A stretch of 64,000 nt of DNA from Apostichopus japonicus (GCF_037975245.1 NC_092564.1:16386984-16450983); one strand, 5' to 3'; counted from the stretch's first letter, positions 49,456 to 61,648 are shown. Notes: generated from the letters alone by a model not told the origin. Made by a program: numbers and translations.

Positions 49456-49860
49456 CTTTGATAACGAAAACAGAACAAGAAAGAAAACGTTATTAGCATA
49501 AATTAATGCTACTGAAGTTAAACTGCCTTATGATAGAACAATTCTCTTGTAAAAGTAATCAACATACGGATCAGAGGTTGCCTTTATTTACACAGTCAAC
49601 TTAATCAGTATTTCATTCATTCATTACAAACCAACAAGTAACATAAGTGCATATCGTCCGTCGCAGTGAATCCATGTGATAGTTGTATCTCATATTACTG
49701 CTTCTCCGTTTGGAACCGTCTGACTATTTGCTCTCAATAAGGATACTCACTATGTTAACACTATTGTATTTTTAAGACAAATCCCCTTGTTGCTACTGTC
49801 CTTTAGCTACTTTCATATATCTACTGTATGTAAGTATTCAAATTTAATTAAATGTCTTAC

Positions 49861-49866
49861 CCCAAA
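49861..49866 (-). CDS. array micro-exon TTTGGG in a shortened unit
   Basis: Only 411 bp from the previous unit: the intron between has lost about 300 bp, joining TGTTGCTACT to GTCCTTTAGC at about 49795. Splice sites are intact. Confidence 0.5.
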
Positions 49867-50040
49867 CTTTGATAACGAAAACAGAACAAGAAAAACGTTA
49901 TTAGCATAGATTAATTTTACTAAAGTGTAAACTGCCTTATGATAGAACAATTCTCTCTTAAAAGTAATCAACATACGGATCAGAGTTCGCCTCTATTTAT
50001 ACAGTCAACTTAATCAGCATTTCATTCATTCATTACATAC

Positions 50041-50041
<1 letters not shown>

Positions 50042-50129
<88 letters not shown>

Positions 50130-50240
50130 CAAAATATCACGAAACGCGCAAACAATTTGGGGGATGAAAGTTGCTACGCGCCTGCACCCAAGCAAATGTC
50201 CTCCCCCCCCCCAATATTTGAGACAAATCGCCGCCCTTGT
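50042..50240. mobile_element. TA repeat plus transposon end fragment inside the array
   Basis: (TA)n with GTATATAT interruptions (50047-50128), then CAAAATATCACGAAACGCGC... to ...AAATCGCCGCCC, which is GC-richer and carries a C-run. The same fragment with the same junction into array sequence (TTGTGTCCTTAGC) is at about 58290-58533. It marks the edge of the duplicated block. Confidence 0.7.
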
Positions 50241-50304
50241 GTCCTTAGCTACTTTCATATATTTCTGCTGTAATAAGTCTTCAAATTGAAATAAAATGTC
50301 TTAC

Positions 50305-50310
50305 CCCAAA
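50305..50310 (-). CDS. array micro-exon TTTGGG
   Basis: CTATCAAAG|TTTGGG|GTAAGACAT. Its paralogue at 58599 reads ATCGGG. Confidence 0.55.
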
Positions 50311-50900
50311 CTTTGATAGCGAAATAGAGAAGGAAAAATGTTATTAGCATAAATTAATGTTACTGAAGGGTATTCTACCTTATAATATAACAATTCTCTT
50401 GTTAAAGTAATCAACATACGGATCAGATTTTGCTTTAATTTATACAGTGCTGTGCAGTCAGTTACATTTTTACGACTGCAAATGTCATGGCTGTGAATTG
50501 GATTATTACATATTAAACGGCGTGATGTATTATAATGTCGTTTCTAGATCTGAAGAAGCTAGTATGTTAAATGCCTACAATTATACCGCCTAGCTACAAA
50601 TATGCTGTTCTCTTTCAAACTGGCTCTCCTTATGTTCATTTAATTAATCTTTGAACTGTAATAAACATATTTCTTATTACTTCGGAAGTTTTCTGAAAAT
50701 TTAGTTAATTTTTGCACTATATATTTTCAAACTAGTCCATAGTGTCATCTCAAGAAGAATTTTTTACTATTTGTCTCTATATTGACTCAGTTTGAAGATT
50801 CTGTGTTGCAGCATTAACTCGACAGACTGTGTGATGTCCTTAGCTACTTTCATATATCTCTGCTGTATATAAGTCTTCAAATTGAAATAAAATGTCTTAC

Positions 50901-50906
50901 CAATGA
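50901..50906 (-). CDS. array micro-exon TCATTG
   Basis: CTATCAAAG|TCATTG|GTAAGACAT. Its paralogue at 59195 reads TTTTTG although surrounding sequence is about 99% identical. Confidence 0.55.
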
Positions 50907-51613
50907 CTTTGATAGCGAAAACAGAGAAAGAAAACGTTATTAGCATAGATTAATATTACTGAAGTGTTTACTACCTTACGATATAACAATTCTCTTGTTA
51001 AAGTAATCAACATACGGATCAGAGTTTGCCTTTATTTATACAGTCAACTTAATCAGCATTTCATTCATTCATTACAAACCAACAAGTAAAATAGGTGCAT
51101 TTCATCCGTCGCAGTGAATCCATGTGATAGTTGAATCACAGATTAATGCTTCTCCGCTTGGAACCGTCTGACCATTCGCTCTCACTAAGAATACTCACTA
51201 TGTTTACTCTATTGTATTTTTTAAGACAAATCCTCTGGTTACTACTCTTTTCGACAATACAAAAAGAGACAAATTCATCTTATCACAACTGTGAATAAAG
51301 ACATGTCAACATTGTTCTCTAAAATCGGACATAACATCTTCTTTGTAGCCTATATTCTTCTAGACACATCCGAAGTCAGTAACATTTTTATTATTTCGGA
51401 ATTTTCTGAAAGTATTGTTTACTTTCGCAGTATGAATATCCAAACTAGTCCATAGTGTCATTACATGAATAATTTCCCACTGTTTGTCTTTAAATTGAAT
51501 CAGTTTGAAGATTTTATTGTTGCAGCATTAACTCGACAGACTGTGTGATGTCCTACAGCTACTATCATATATCTGCTGTATGTAAGTCTTCAAATTGAAA
51601 TAAAATGTCTTAC

Positions 51614-51619
51614 CCTCAA
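51614..51619 (-). CDS. array micro-exon TTGAGG
   Basis: CTATCAAAG|TTGAGG|GTAAGACAT. Its paralogue at 59908 reads TTTGGG. Confidence 0.55.
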
Positions 51620-52324
51620 CTTTGATAGCGAAAACAGAAAAAGAAAAATGTTATTAGCATAGATTAAATTTACTAAAGTGTAAACTGCCTTATGATAGAA
51701 CAATTCTCTCTTTAAAGTAATCAACATACGGATCAGAGTTTGCCATTATTTATACAGTCAACTTATTCAGCATTTCATTCATTCATTAAAAACCAACAAT
51801 TAACATAAGTGCATATCGTCCTTCGCAGTGACTCCATGTGATAGTTGTATCTCATATTAATGCTTCTCCGCTTGGAACCGTCTGACTATTTGCTCTCAAT
51901 AAGGATACTAACTATGTTTACTCTATTGTATATTTGAAGACAAATCCGCTGGTTACTACTTGTTTCCGACAATACAAAACGTGACAAATTCATCTCATCA
52001 CAACTGTGGATAAAGACATGTCAATATTGTACTTAGACATCGGACATTACATTTTTTTGTAGCCTTTATTGTTCTAGAAACATCCGAAGTCAGTAACATT
52101 TTTATTATTTTGGAATTTGTCTGAAAATATTGTTTACTTTTGCAGTATGTTTATCCAACTAGTCCATAATGTCATCGATGAAGAATTTTCCACTATTTGT
52201 CTCTAATTTGACTCAGTTTGAAGATTCTTTGTTGCAGCATGAACTCGACAGACTGTGTGATGTCCTTTAGCTACTTTCATATATCTGCTCTATGTAAGTC
52301 TTCAAATTGAATTAAATGTCTTAC

Positions 52325-52330
52325 CCTCAA
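52325..52330 (-). CDS. array micro-exon TTGAGG
   Basis: CTATCAAAG|TTGAGG|GTAAGACAT. Its flank (AATTGAATTAAATGTCTTAC on the plus strand, AACAAG in the acceptor region) matches the unit at 61331, which has the same hexamer. Confidence 0.55.
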
Positions 52331-52961
52331 CTTTGATAGCGAAAACAGAACAAGAAAAATGTTATTAGCATAGATTAATTTTACTAAAGTGTAAACTGCC
52401 TTATGATAGAACTATTCTCTCTTAAAAGTAATCAACATACGGATCAGAGTTCGCCTCTATTTATACAGTCAACTTAATCAGCATTTCATTCATTCATTAC
52501 AAACCAACAAGTAACATAAGTGCATATCATCCGTCGCAGTGAATCCATGTGATAGTTGAACCACAGATTAATGCTTCTCCGCTTGGAACCGTCTGACCAT
52601 TCGCTCTCACTAAGAATACTCACTATGTATTTTTTAAGACAAATCCTTTGGTTACTACTTTTTTCGACAATACAAAAAGAGACAAATTCATCTCTCACAA
52701 CTGTGGATAAAGACATGTCAATGTTGTTCTCTAAAATCGGACATTACATGTTCTTTGTAGCCTATATTCTTCTAGACACATCCGAAGTCAGTAACATTTT
52801 TATTATTTGAATTTGACTGAAGATATTGTTAACTTTTGCAGTATATATATTTCCAAACTAGTCCATGGTGTCACTTCATGAAGAATTTCCCACTGTTTGT
52901 CTTTAAATTGAATCAGTTTGAAGATTTCATTGTTGCAGCATTAACTCGACAGACTGTGTGA

Positions 52962-53164
52962 TGTTGTTACATGGGCGGGATCATCGGGGGAGGGACAGGG
53001 GGACATGCCCCCCCCCCCAATATTTTAGGTTGGGGATATTGTATCTAATACCCCCCCCCCCCCAATATTTGGTGGCATAGTGTGTGTGGCTATAAATAGA
53101 AAATAATGCGTGAGATTATTTTCCAAATCATACTTGTCGGTGGCTAAAACTTCATCCAACGCAT
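52962..53164. mobile_element. transposon fragment interrupting an array unit
   Basis: The array text CGACAGACTGTGTGATG stops at about 52962 and is followed by GGCGGGATCATCGGGGGAGG, two C-runs each followed by CAATATT, and GC-richer sequence. Array sequence resumes only at about 58533. The 53173 hAT-like element was later inserted into this fragment. Confidence 0.65.
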
Positions 53165-53479
53165 GTTACAAGCAGAGCCGTATATAGAGAGAGTTTGGCC
53201 AACCATGTAACCGATTTGGATTGGTCGAGAGGGAAAACGCCCACACAGGGTGGTAAAATAGGTCCACTTGAAAACTTCATAGCAGACGACACGCATACTC
53301 ACAGTGTATAGACTATCGTTTGTGTACACGAAAAAAGTACGAAATTATGAAAGAAATGGTGCTGGGGATGCTGCGATCGGTCAGAACATGGATATTGTTG
53401 TTTGATTATCCGACTGACCATAAAAGAAGAGGAATTTTTTGGAAGTAGAAAGAACAAGATGGAGATCTAATGAAAAAAG

Positions 53480-54200
53480 TCTGTGTAGCCTAGGCCCTAT
53501 ACTAGCCATAGGCCCTAGTGTAATACGAGTAATGTACAAGCAATGCGAGAATTTTACGTTCAGACTGGTTTCTGTAATTACATGCATGGCTATTCTCTCT
53601 CGTTTTACGATCCACAAATTCGATTTCATTATGCCAGCTCTCCTAATCATAGGCATGGCAGTTTCAGTCGCACATACAGTTATCCTAATTCCTAGTTATT
53701 GTATGCCTAGGCTATGCCTAGCCTAAAAAAGTATCACTTTTAGTTTAATGTAAAAGGGTGGGCTAGCCTCTAGGCATCACGTAAAGCCCTAATCCTTAGT
53801 TAAGCCCGAAGCATAAGTTAAGCCTGGGCTTAGTTAGACTTGGACCATTCTTGCTATTACTACAACTGTTATAGCACATTACATAATATGGCACAGTCTA
53901 AGGCCCAATTAAACTAGGTCTAAGGAAAACAAAGTAGCCTAGGCCTAAACTAGTTAGGCTAGGTCTATACTCATTGGCAACTTATGGGTTGTGTACACAT
54001 ACAGGCCTAATTATATAGACCCTTTTAGTATGCCATAAACAAGTGCCCAATTGGTTAAATGATCTTGGTTTGTGTTAATTGTCAGCATTGGCCTAGCCTT
54101 TATAGGCTAACATGAATTCAGCCTAATTTTTTCTTCTTCAAAAGTATAGCCTAGGCCTTGGTTTAATTTGGATGCAGTCAACTATCATTTATCAAAGTTG
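53480..54200. other. TAGGCCTA-rich spacer
   Basis: Dense overlapping GCCTAGGCCTA/TTAGGCCTA-type octamers inside the hAT-like element. Low complexity; no gene. Confidence 0.6.
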
Positions 54201-54742
54201 CATCAGTACCTCCTTATTCCCTTAATTGACACCCACATTGACGATTGAAGTTACAAAAATCTTTTTAAATTATCTTTAGACAGTAAATTTTAACTCCCTG
54301 AATTTCAGGACTTTTTTTACAAATCAAAGGTGACATGTGCTCTGAAGAAAAACTCCTAACATCAAAAGCCACAGTTAGCAGACTGTGATAATGACAAACC
54401 TGGTGAGTGACTACTAGACTGAAATCCAGTTCCTGCAACCACAGCAATAAAGTCTTTGTTTTAATCAATGCACTTGTGTGTTTGAAACTTTCAAATGGAC
54501 ACTCAATGGCAGTTGGTTAAGATATAAGGTTTTACCTTCATCATGGAGAGTTGAAGGGAATCTGCCTCATCATCTGAATAATGGACTCAAGGATAGCAAC
54601 AAATCATGATTGGATAATGATTTTGAGCAAGTAAATATCTGGCAATTTGAAAGTTTGTATTATTTTTTTACATATTATTTAAGCTGTTTAGCTCACACAC
54701 AAGCAAATGATCAAGTGACAACAACCGATGCAGTATATTTAA

Positions 54743-55097
54743 AGGTATTGAGGACTTGCCCTAAACCGCATGTCGCGCTCTGAAAAAGTTTACTTTCCGT
54801 TGCTTGCAAGTGAAGTTTTTTTTGTGTCGCTACAAAATGCAGACAGTAATGAAACCTGATACCTTGTTATCTTTTATCTAGACCTGAGATGTCCACGCTG
54901 CTATGTGCACTGTGTTGTGGGTATTGACTGTGATGTTTGTATTGACTGTACACTTATGTCTATTTACAGATGGTAGCAAGCTGTATGTGTATTTTCTGGG
55001 ATCAATGGTGGTCTCTAACACTTCTGTTACACCGCATTCGAAACTAGGTCAGATAACCGGCATGAGACGTTTCTTTGTGCGGGAGTCTCCACACCCT
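54743..55097. mobile_element. TTAA-flanked MITE, intact copy (355 bp)
   Basis: Starts AGGTATTGAGGACTTGCCC and ends GAGTCTCCACACCCT, with TTAA at 54739-54742 and 55098-55101. It is about the length of the interrupted copy at 29984-31424 after subtracting the nested insertion, and supplies its empty site. Confidence 0.85.
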
Positions 55098-55099
55098 TT

Positions 55100-56580
55100 A
55101 AGGAGAAGTATTTATATCCCATTAATAGAGAAAGAATTATGTTTCAATTGGTAGCATGCAACTTAAAATTTTGCAAACATTAGATACAATCAAACAATAA
55201 CAAGGTTCATTTACAAGGTAATCTACTGCCCTTTATTTCACATTAGTCTGTCACATCAGAAGGTCACAGCTTTCAATAATTATACAAACAAATTCCCTTG
55301 ATGGGTGCTTCGTTAGATTCCTGCAATTTTCAAGTTTATCAATGTAATAAGTTCTGAATGTGGCAATGTGGAGAAGCTTTGGGATAATCTGTGGATAAGA
55401 CTGCCAGACTATCAACAAGATTCCACATCCATGCAACTCCAACTGCTTCCTTCACCTCCTTGCAGATGTACCACATGTCCAAAAAAAAGTCAGCATTGGT
55501 TAATGTAATTAAAATCTGGCTTCCTCCTGAGCTGGCAAATACACATGAATTGTCAAGTACAGAGGTCAGTGTGAAACCACTGAAAGATCTTCTCAGCTTT
55601 CAAGAAAACAAAGACTTGAAGCCAAATTGACAGAGGCCACACTGATACCATTCCACTCTCATAAGATGAAGGTATCACACACACTTCATTTTGCTTCTGC
55701 GATGCAGTGCCTGGTAGACTGTGAGGGTCACCCAATGGATGTTTTAACAACTGCCTGATTTATAGAGCTCTGCAACAGATAATTCATCCTAATGTCTAGT
55801 CGTCATCTTGTCATGGCCTTGAGCAAGTTGAAACCACTTCAACACAAAGCAGCTATTGAATTCTTGTCTAGGTACTGTCAAATCCACATCACCATCATTG
55901 CTGGTTCCAGCTACGCTGACCATGATAAAAGATTACAATGAGGGTTTTTTAATTCACCCAACAGAGCTTGCATTCCAGTACCTTTGGGCAGCTGAAAAGA
56001 TATTCAGAAATTGTTATATATGAGTGTGTTTGTATGCATGCATATGTGTGATTTTCTTGCTTTACAGAACAGCTCCATTTTGATAAGCTATGTAACGTGG
56101 AAACCTGCCAATCATATGTTTGAAATAGGACAGGCTGAAACGATTCTTAAATGAAAAGCTTAACGACTTCTTGCATTTTTATACATCACTGTTCAGGTAA
56201 GGCCAGTAAGGGCAGTATGAAGAATAAGTAACAATTAATAATTATCATTATGGCCATTTGCTGTCTGCATAATAACAAACTGAATGTCATCAGCCCTGTG
56301 CTCAGTTGACAACACTGACAAGTAGGCACACTATGTCAGTGTGATCCATGAAACCTTATTAAGGACATGACCGTATAGTATATATGTTAATGGAAAATAC
56401 ATAAGCTACAACATACACCAGTATTCAGTTGTTGCAGGTTTTTTTTTTCTCGACAGACCCATTCAATCTGTTGCACCTACTATAGCCTAGTACTACATTC
56501 CTGAGAAATTAACACCACAATATCAGTCTTAGGTTTGCCCACAGACTCCCAACTATTGCTAACTCCTACACTCAAGTATA
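55100..56580. other. interior of hAT-like element, no intact gene
   Basis: Several 60-85 codon frames on both strands (for example 55391-55630 and 55553-55750) overlap each other and show no motif I can assign. They could be remnants of a transposase broken by stops, but no DDE or RNase H-like motif was recognised. Confidence 0.35.
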
Positions 56581-56584
56581 TAGT

Positions 56585-56895
56585 TTAGTTTAGTAGAAAA
56601 AAAGACCAGGAGAGACATTCAAGTCCCCATTAAGGACCCTAAGGCTATATGAGAGGAATAAAACCGCGGACATCAAATGTCATACCCAATTACAATGCTT
56701 AATGTACTCATCCAAAATATTCTTAAACCCATTCACGCTACTTGCAATTCAACCTTCTCAGGCAAACCATTCCATCCATTCACAACCCTTGCATAAGTTG
56801 TATTAGACTTTAGAGAAAAAGTTATGCCGAATATTAATCCTACTATGTAACTTCTGGAGTTTAATACAATGACCTCTGGTACAACTACTTTTTGG
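56585..56895 (-). pseudogene. LINE retrotransposon 3' end fragment (reverse transcriptase tail)
   Basis: On the minus strand, short pieces in shifting frames read TRGHCIKLQKLHSRINIRHN, FFSLKS, RVVNGWNGLPEKVE, then SVNGFKNILDEYIKH. This is the conserved C-terminal tail of non-LTR reverse transcriptases (basic segment, FF(S)..RVVN.WN.LP..V, then SV..FK..LD). Frameshifts and stops break it, so it is dead. It sits inside the hAT-like element. Confidence 0.75.
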
Positions 56896-57405
56896 CAAAC
56901 CTGAAAAGATCAGTGAAGCATAAATTGTCATTTTATGTGTAGGCCTACTTTATTTAATTGAAGGATCTATTAATGTAGGCCTGATGCTATAGTTGTGCGT
57001 CTGTAATCTAGCCTAGCCAGGACTGTGATGTGTGCTTTTCGTTTGTATGACTAAAGTAGGACTAGTAGTATGAGGCGTAAAATAAAACAAGTGTAATGAC
57101 AGGTTTTCAGCTAGTTTTCTATGCATTTCAGGTGTGAAGATAAACGTAAATGTCATTAACTAACGCATACTCTAATTCATTACCTGATATCCATTTTGTT
57201 CCTCGTATGCCTGTCAAAATCTGACATTCTGAGTCGCTTCGTTTGTTCGCAACGAGCACAGTGTGCAAAGCTGCTATATATTGTGTGTGGTGTTTTTCGT
57301 GTTTCGCGCAACTGGTAACGACAACTGGACCTATTTTGATGCCCATGGTTTGCGTGTGACGTCACAAATCGCCAGTTGGCCAAACTCTCTCTATATACGG
57401 CTCTG

Positions 57406-58287
57406 GTTACAAGAGGTAAATGACTCTTCGTGGTTGTTTCTGTGACATGTGACCGTATAGCATGTTGTCACTCATGATTATAATCATAATGTCTGTACAT
57501 CTCTTGTGTATGAGTGTAAGTACGTACAATCATATATATGATCCATATCGAAATGGGTTCACTGGGTTTCCATTTGGCCTGTTTCCTACAAGATTTGTAA
57601 CCGCTGGCTCGTAGCCGAGGGTGGGGGGGGGGCGAAGGGGGAGACCGCCCCCTCGAGCATATTTTTTTTTACGATATCGAAGTTTTATAGTAGCCGTTAT
57701 AAGAGGTTTTAATATTTGTGCACCAATAAATTAACTGTGTCTGAATTTTCGAAAATTCCCTGACCAACATTCTTCATCATACTTCCCTCTACTCGTGCAA
57801 TTTTGACCGGTCTGTTAGGGGTTGAATGAGGTTTTCTATATTGGTTGTCCATAGATGAAATTTTGTGCAACATTATAAGTATGTTTTGAAGTGAATTTAT
57901 TATTCAAATTCTGAACAAATAATGGGCTTAAAACCTTGAAAAGTGGGGCTGACAGGTATTGTGGGCCGTTACGTAGTATTACCTACAAAAGCATGATCCA
58001 CGGGAGATGCAATGAGGTCGAACATTATGTGTGACTGGTGACAATCTTGAAAAAAAGTTATGGATGACAAAAAACTATTGGGAAAACTTGGTTCTCAGGC
58101 AAAAGTGTACATCTGGTTGGTCATTTTCAAGCCCGAGAAGTGCCTTTTCCGGTGATCTGTGTGGCTATCAAAACCAGAAATTTTCTTGTACGCTGCGCGC
58201 CAACCAATGATGGCGTTACGCTTTCATAGTAATTCGCATTCCCCCCCCCCCCCCCGAGATAGAAAATTCTAGATACGTGCCTGTGGG

Positions 58288-58327
<40 letters not shown>

Positions 58328-58352
58328 GATACATATATATATATATAGATAC

Positions 58353-58419
<67 letters not shown>

Positions 58420-58533
58420 ATATATACAAAATATCACGAAACGCGCAAACAATTTGGGGGATGAAAGTTGCTACGCGCCTGCACCCAAGCAAATGTGCCC
58501 CCACCAATATTTGAGACAAATCGCCGCCCTTGT
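57406..58533. mobile_element. partial copy of composite element A plus TA repeat and fragment end
   Basis: From about 57660 to 58283 the sequence follows element A in the same orientation as copy 2 (TTATAAGAGGTTTTAATATT, then TTTTCTTGTACGCTGCGCGC, then AGATACGTGCCTG). It is truncated on the left and more diverged. A (TA)n/(TG)n block (58287-58425) and the transposon end fragment shared with 50131-50240 follow. Confidence 0.7.
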
Positions 58534-58598
58534 GTCCTTAGCTACTTTCATATATCTCTGCTGTACATAAGTCTTCAAATTGAAATAAAATGTCTTAC

Positions 58599-58604
58599 CC
58601 CGAT
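58599..58604 (-). CDS. array micro-exon ATCGGG
   Basis: CTATCAAAG|ATCGGG|GTAAGACAT; the partner at 50305 is TTTGGG. Confidence 0.55.
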
Positions 58605-59194
58605 CTTTGATAGCGAAATAGAGAAGGAAAAATGTTATTAGCATAGATTAATGTTACTGAAGGGTATTCTACCTTATAATATAACAATTCTCTTGTTAAA
58701 GTAATCAACATACGGATCAGAGTTTGCCTTAATTTATACAGTGCTGTGCAGTCAGTTACATTTTTACGACTGCAAATGTCATTGCTGTGAATTGGATTAT
58801 TACATATTAAACGGCGTGATGTATTATAATGTCGTTTCTAGATCTGAAGAAGCTAGTATGTTAAATGCCCACAATTATACCGCCTAGCTACACATACGAT
58901 ATGCTCTTTGAAACTTGCTCTCCTTATGTTCATTTAATTAATCTTTGAACTGTAATAAACATATTTCTTATTAATTCGGAAGTTTTCTGAAAATTTAGTT
59001 AATTTTTGCACTATATATTTTCAAACTAGTCCATAGTGTCATCTCATGAAGAATTTTTTACTATTTGTCTCTAAATTGACTCAGTTTGAAGATTCTGTGT
59101 TGCAGCATTAACTCGACAGAATGTGTGATGTCCTTAGCTACTTTCATATATCTCTGCTGTATATAAGTCTTCAAATTGAAATAAAATGTCTTAC

Positions 59195-59200
59195 CAAAAA
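59195..59200 (-). CDS. array micro-exon TTTTTG
   Basis: CTATCAAAG|TTTTTG|GTAAGACAT; the partner at 50901 is TCATTG. Confidence 0.55.
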
Positions 59201-59907
59201 CTTTGATAGCGAAAACAGAGAAAGAAAACGTTATTAGCATACATTAATATTACTGAAGTGTTTACTACCTTACGATATAACAATTCTCTTGTTAAAGTAA
59301 TCAACATACGGATCAGAGTTTGCCTTTATTTATACAGTCAACTTAATCAGCATTTCATTCATTCATTACAAACCAACAAGTAAAATAAGTGCATTTCATC
59401 CGTCGCAGTGAATCCATGTGATAGTTGAATCACAGATTAATGCTTCTCCGCTTGGAACCGTCTGACCATTCGCTCTCACTAAGAATACTCACTATGTTTA
59501 CTCTATTGTATTTTTTAAGACAAATCCTCTGGTTACTACTCTTTTCGACTATACAAAAAGAGGCAAATTCATCTCATCACAACTGTGAATAAAGACATGT
59601 CAACATTGTTCTCTAAAATCGGACATTACATCTTCTTTGTAGCCTATATTCTTCTAGACACATCCGAAGTCAGTAACATTTTTATTATTTCGGAATTTTC
59701 TGAAAGTATTGTTTACTTTCGCAGTATGTATATCCAAACTAGTCCATAGTGTCATTACATGAATAATTTCCCACTGTTTGTCTTTAAATTGAATCAGTTT
59801 GAAGATTTTATTGTTGCAGCATTAACTCGACAGAATGTGTGATGCCCTACAGCTACTATCATATATCTGCTGTATGTAAGTATTCAAATTGAAATAAAAT
59901 GTCTTAC

Positions 59908-59913
59908 CCCAAA
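59908..59913 (-). CDS. array micro-exon TTTGGG
   Basis: CTATCAAAG|TTTGGG|GTAAGACAT; the partner at 51614 is TTGAGG. Confidence 0.55.
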
Positions 59914-60618
59914 CTTTGATAGCGAAAACAGAAAAAGAAAAATGTTATTAGCATAGATTAATTTTACTAAAGTGTAAACTGCCTTATGATAGAACAATTC
60001 TCTCTTTAAAGTAATCAACATACGGATCAGAGTTTGCCATTATTTATACAGTCAACTTATTCAGCATTTCATTCATTCATTAAAAACCAACAATTAACAT
60101 AAGTGCATATCGTCCTTCGCAGTGACTCCATGTGATAGTTGTATCTCATATTAATGCTTCTCCGCTTGGAACCGTCTGACTATTTGCTCTCAATAAGGAT
60201 ACTAACTATATTTACTCTATTGTATATTTGAAGACAAATGCGCTGGTTACTACTTGTTTCCGACAATACAAAACGTGACAAATTCATCTCATCACAACTG
60301 TGGATAAAGACATGTCAATATTGTACTTAGACATCGGACATTACATCTTATTTGTAGCCTTTATTGTTCTAGAAACATCCGAAGTCAGTAACATTTTTAT
60401 TATTTTGGAATTTTTTGAAAATATTGTTTACTTTTGCAGTATTTTTATCCAACTAGTCCATAATGTCATCGATGAAGAATTTTCCACTATTTGTCTCTAA
60501 TTTGACCCAGTTTGAAGATTCTTTGTTGCAGCATGAACTCGACAGACTGTGTGATGTCCATAGCAACTTTCATATCTCTGCTTTATGTAAGTCTTCAAAT
60601 TGAAATAAAATGTCTTAC

Positions 60619-60624
60619 CATTAA
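60619..60624 (-). CDS. array micro-exon TTAATG
   Basis: TTATCAAAG|TTAATG|GTAAGACAT. It would read TAA in phase 2 but is open in phase 1 (GTT-AAT). Confidence 0.55.
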
Positions 60625-61330
60625 CTTTGATAACGAAAACAGAAAAAGGAAAACGTAATTAGCATAAATTAATGCTACTGAAGTGTTAACTGCCTTATGT
60701 TATAACAATTCTCTTGTAAAAGTAATTAATATACGGATCAGAGTTTGCATTTATTTACACAGTCAACTTAATCAGTATTTCATTCATTCATTACAAACCA
60801 ACAAGTAACATAAGTGCATATCGTCCGTCGCAGTGACTCAATGTGATAGTTATATCTCATATTACTGCTTCTCCGCTTGGAACCGTGTGACTATTTGCTC
60901 TCAATAAGGATACTCACTATGTTAACACTATTGTATTTTTAAGACAAATCCCCTTGTTGCTACTTTGGTCGACAATATAAATCGTGACAAGTTCATCTCA
61001 TCACAACTGTGGATAAAGACATGTCAATATTGTACTAAGACATCGGACATTACATGTTTTTGTAGCCTACATTCTTCTAGACACATCCGAAGTCGGTCAA
61101 ATATTTATTATTTTGGAATTTGTCTGGAAATATTGTTAACTTTTACGGTACGTATTTCCAAACTAATCCGTAGTGTCATCTCATCAAGAATTTTCCACTG
61201 TTTGTCTTTAAATTGAATTAGTTTGAATATTTCATTGTTGCAGCAATAACCCGACAGACTGTGTGATATCCTTTGGCTACTTTCATATATCTGCTGTATG
61301 TAAGTCTTCAAATTGAATTAAATGTCTTAC

Positions 61331-61336
61331 CCTCAA
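61331..61336 (-). CDS. array micro-exon TTGAGG
   Basis: CTATCAAAG|TTGAGG|GTAAGACAT. Contains TGA in phase 2; open in phase 1. Confidence 0.55.
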
Positions 61337-61642
61337 CTTTGATAGCGAAAACAGAACAAGAAAAATGTTATTAGGATAGATTAATTTTAATAAAGTGTAA
61401 ACTGCCTTATGATGGAACAATTCTCTCTTAAAAGTAATCAACATACGGATCAGAGTTTGCCTTTATTTATACAGTCAACTTAATCAGCATTTCATTCATT
61501 CATTACAAACCAACAAGTAACATCAGTGCATATCGTCCGTCCCAGGGAATCGATGTGATAGTTGTATGACAGATTAATGCTTCTCCGCTACTTTCATATT
61601 TCTGTTGTATATTACTCTTCAAATTGAAATAAAATGTCTTAC

Positions 61643-61648
61643 ATTTAT
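61643..61648 (-). CDS. array micro-exon ATAAAT in a shortened unit
   Basis: CTATCACAG|ATAAAT|GTAAGACAT. This is the only close-packed unit with a CAG acceptor, and its hexamer ends in T. The unit to its left is only 312 bp away, owing to a deletion between GCTTCTCCGC and TACTTTCATA near 61590. Confidence 0.5.

Larger units (their letters stand above)
50130..52000. repeat. array block duplicated at +8294 bp, copy 1
   Basis: Matches about 58425-60294 at a constant offset of 8294 bp around three micro-exons (50305/58599, 50901/59195, 51614/59908). In one stretch compared by eye (50881-51300) I counted about 5 differences outside the hexamer in about 414 nt. The intervening DNA includes the 4.2 kb hAT-like element. 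Confidence 0.85.
53173..57405. mobile_element. hAT-like DNA transposon, 4233 bp, 31 bp TIRs
   Basis: The first 31 bp (start CAGAGCCGTATATAGAGAGA) and the last 31 bp (end TCTCTCTATATACGGCTCTG) are perfect inverted repeats. An 8 bp target duplication GTTACAAG flanks it (53165-53172 and 57406-57413). CAG/CTG ends and 8 bp duplications indicate the hAT superfamily. I found no intact transposase frame; the interior is TAGGCCTA-rich sequence, a TTAA MITE (54743-55097) and a decayed LINE tail (56585-56895). The perfect repeats imply recent movement, presumably using a transposase supplied elsewhere. Confidence 0.9.
58425..60294. repeat. array block duplicated, copy 2 (offset 8294 bp)
   Basis: Partner of 50130-52000. 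Flanks are nearly identical while all three hexamers differ from their partners. Confidence 0.85.

Noticed and set aside
51520-51590. Plus-strand acceptor-like TTGTTGCAG and donor-like TAT|GTAAGTC in some array units
   Set aside because: The donor is lost (ATATAAGTC) in most units and 1 nt length changes break any frame, whereas the minus-strand signals are kept throughout.
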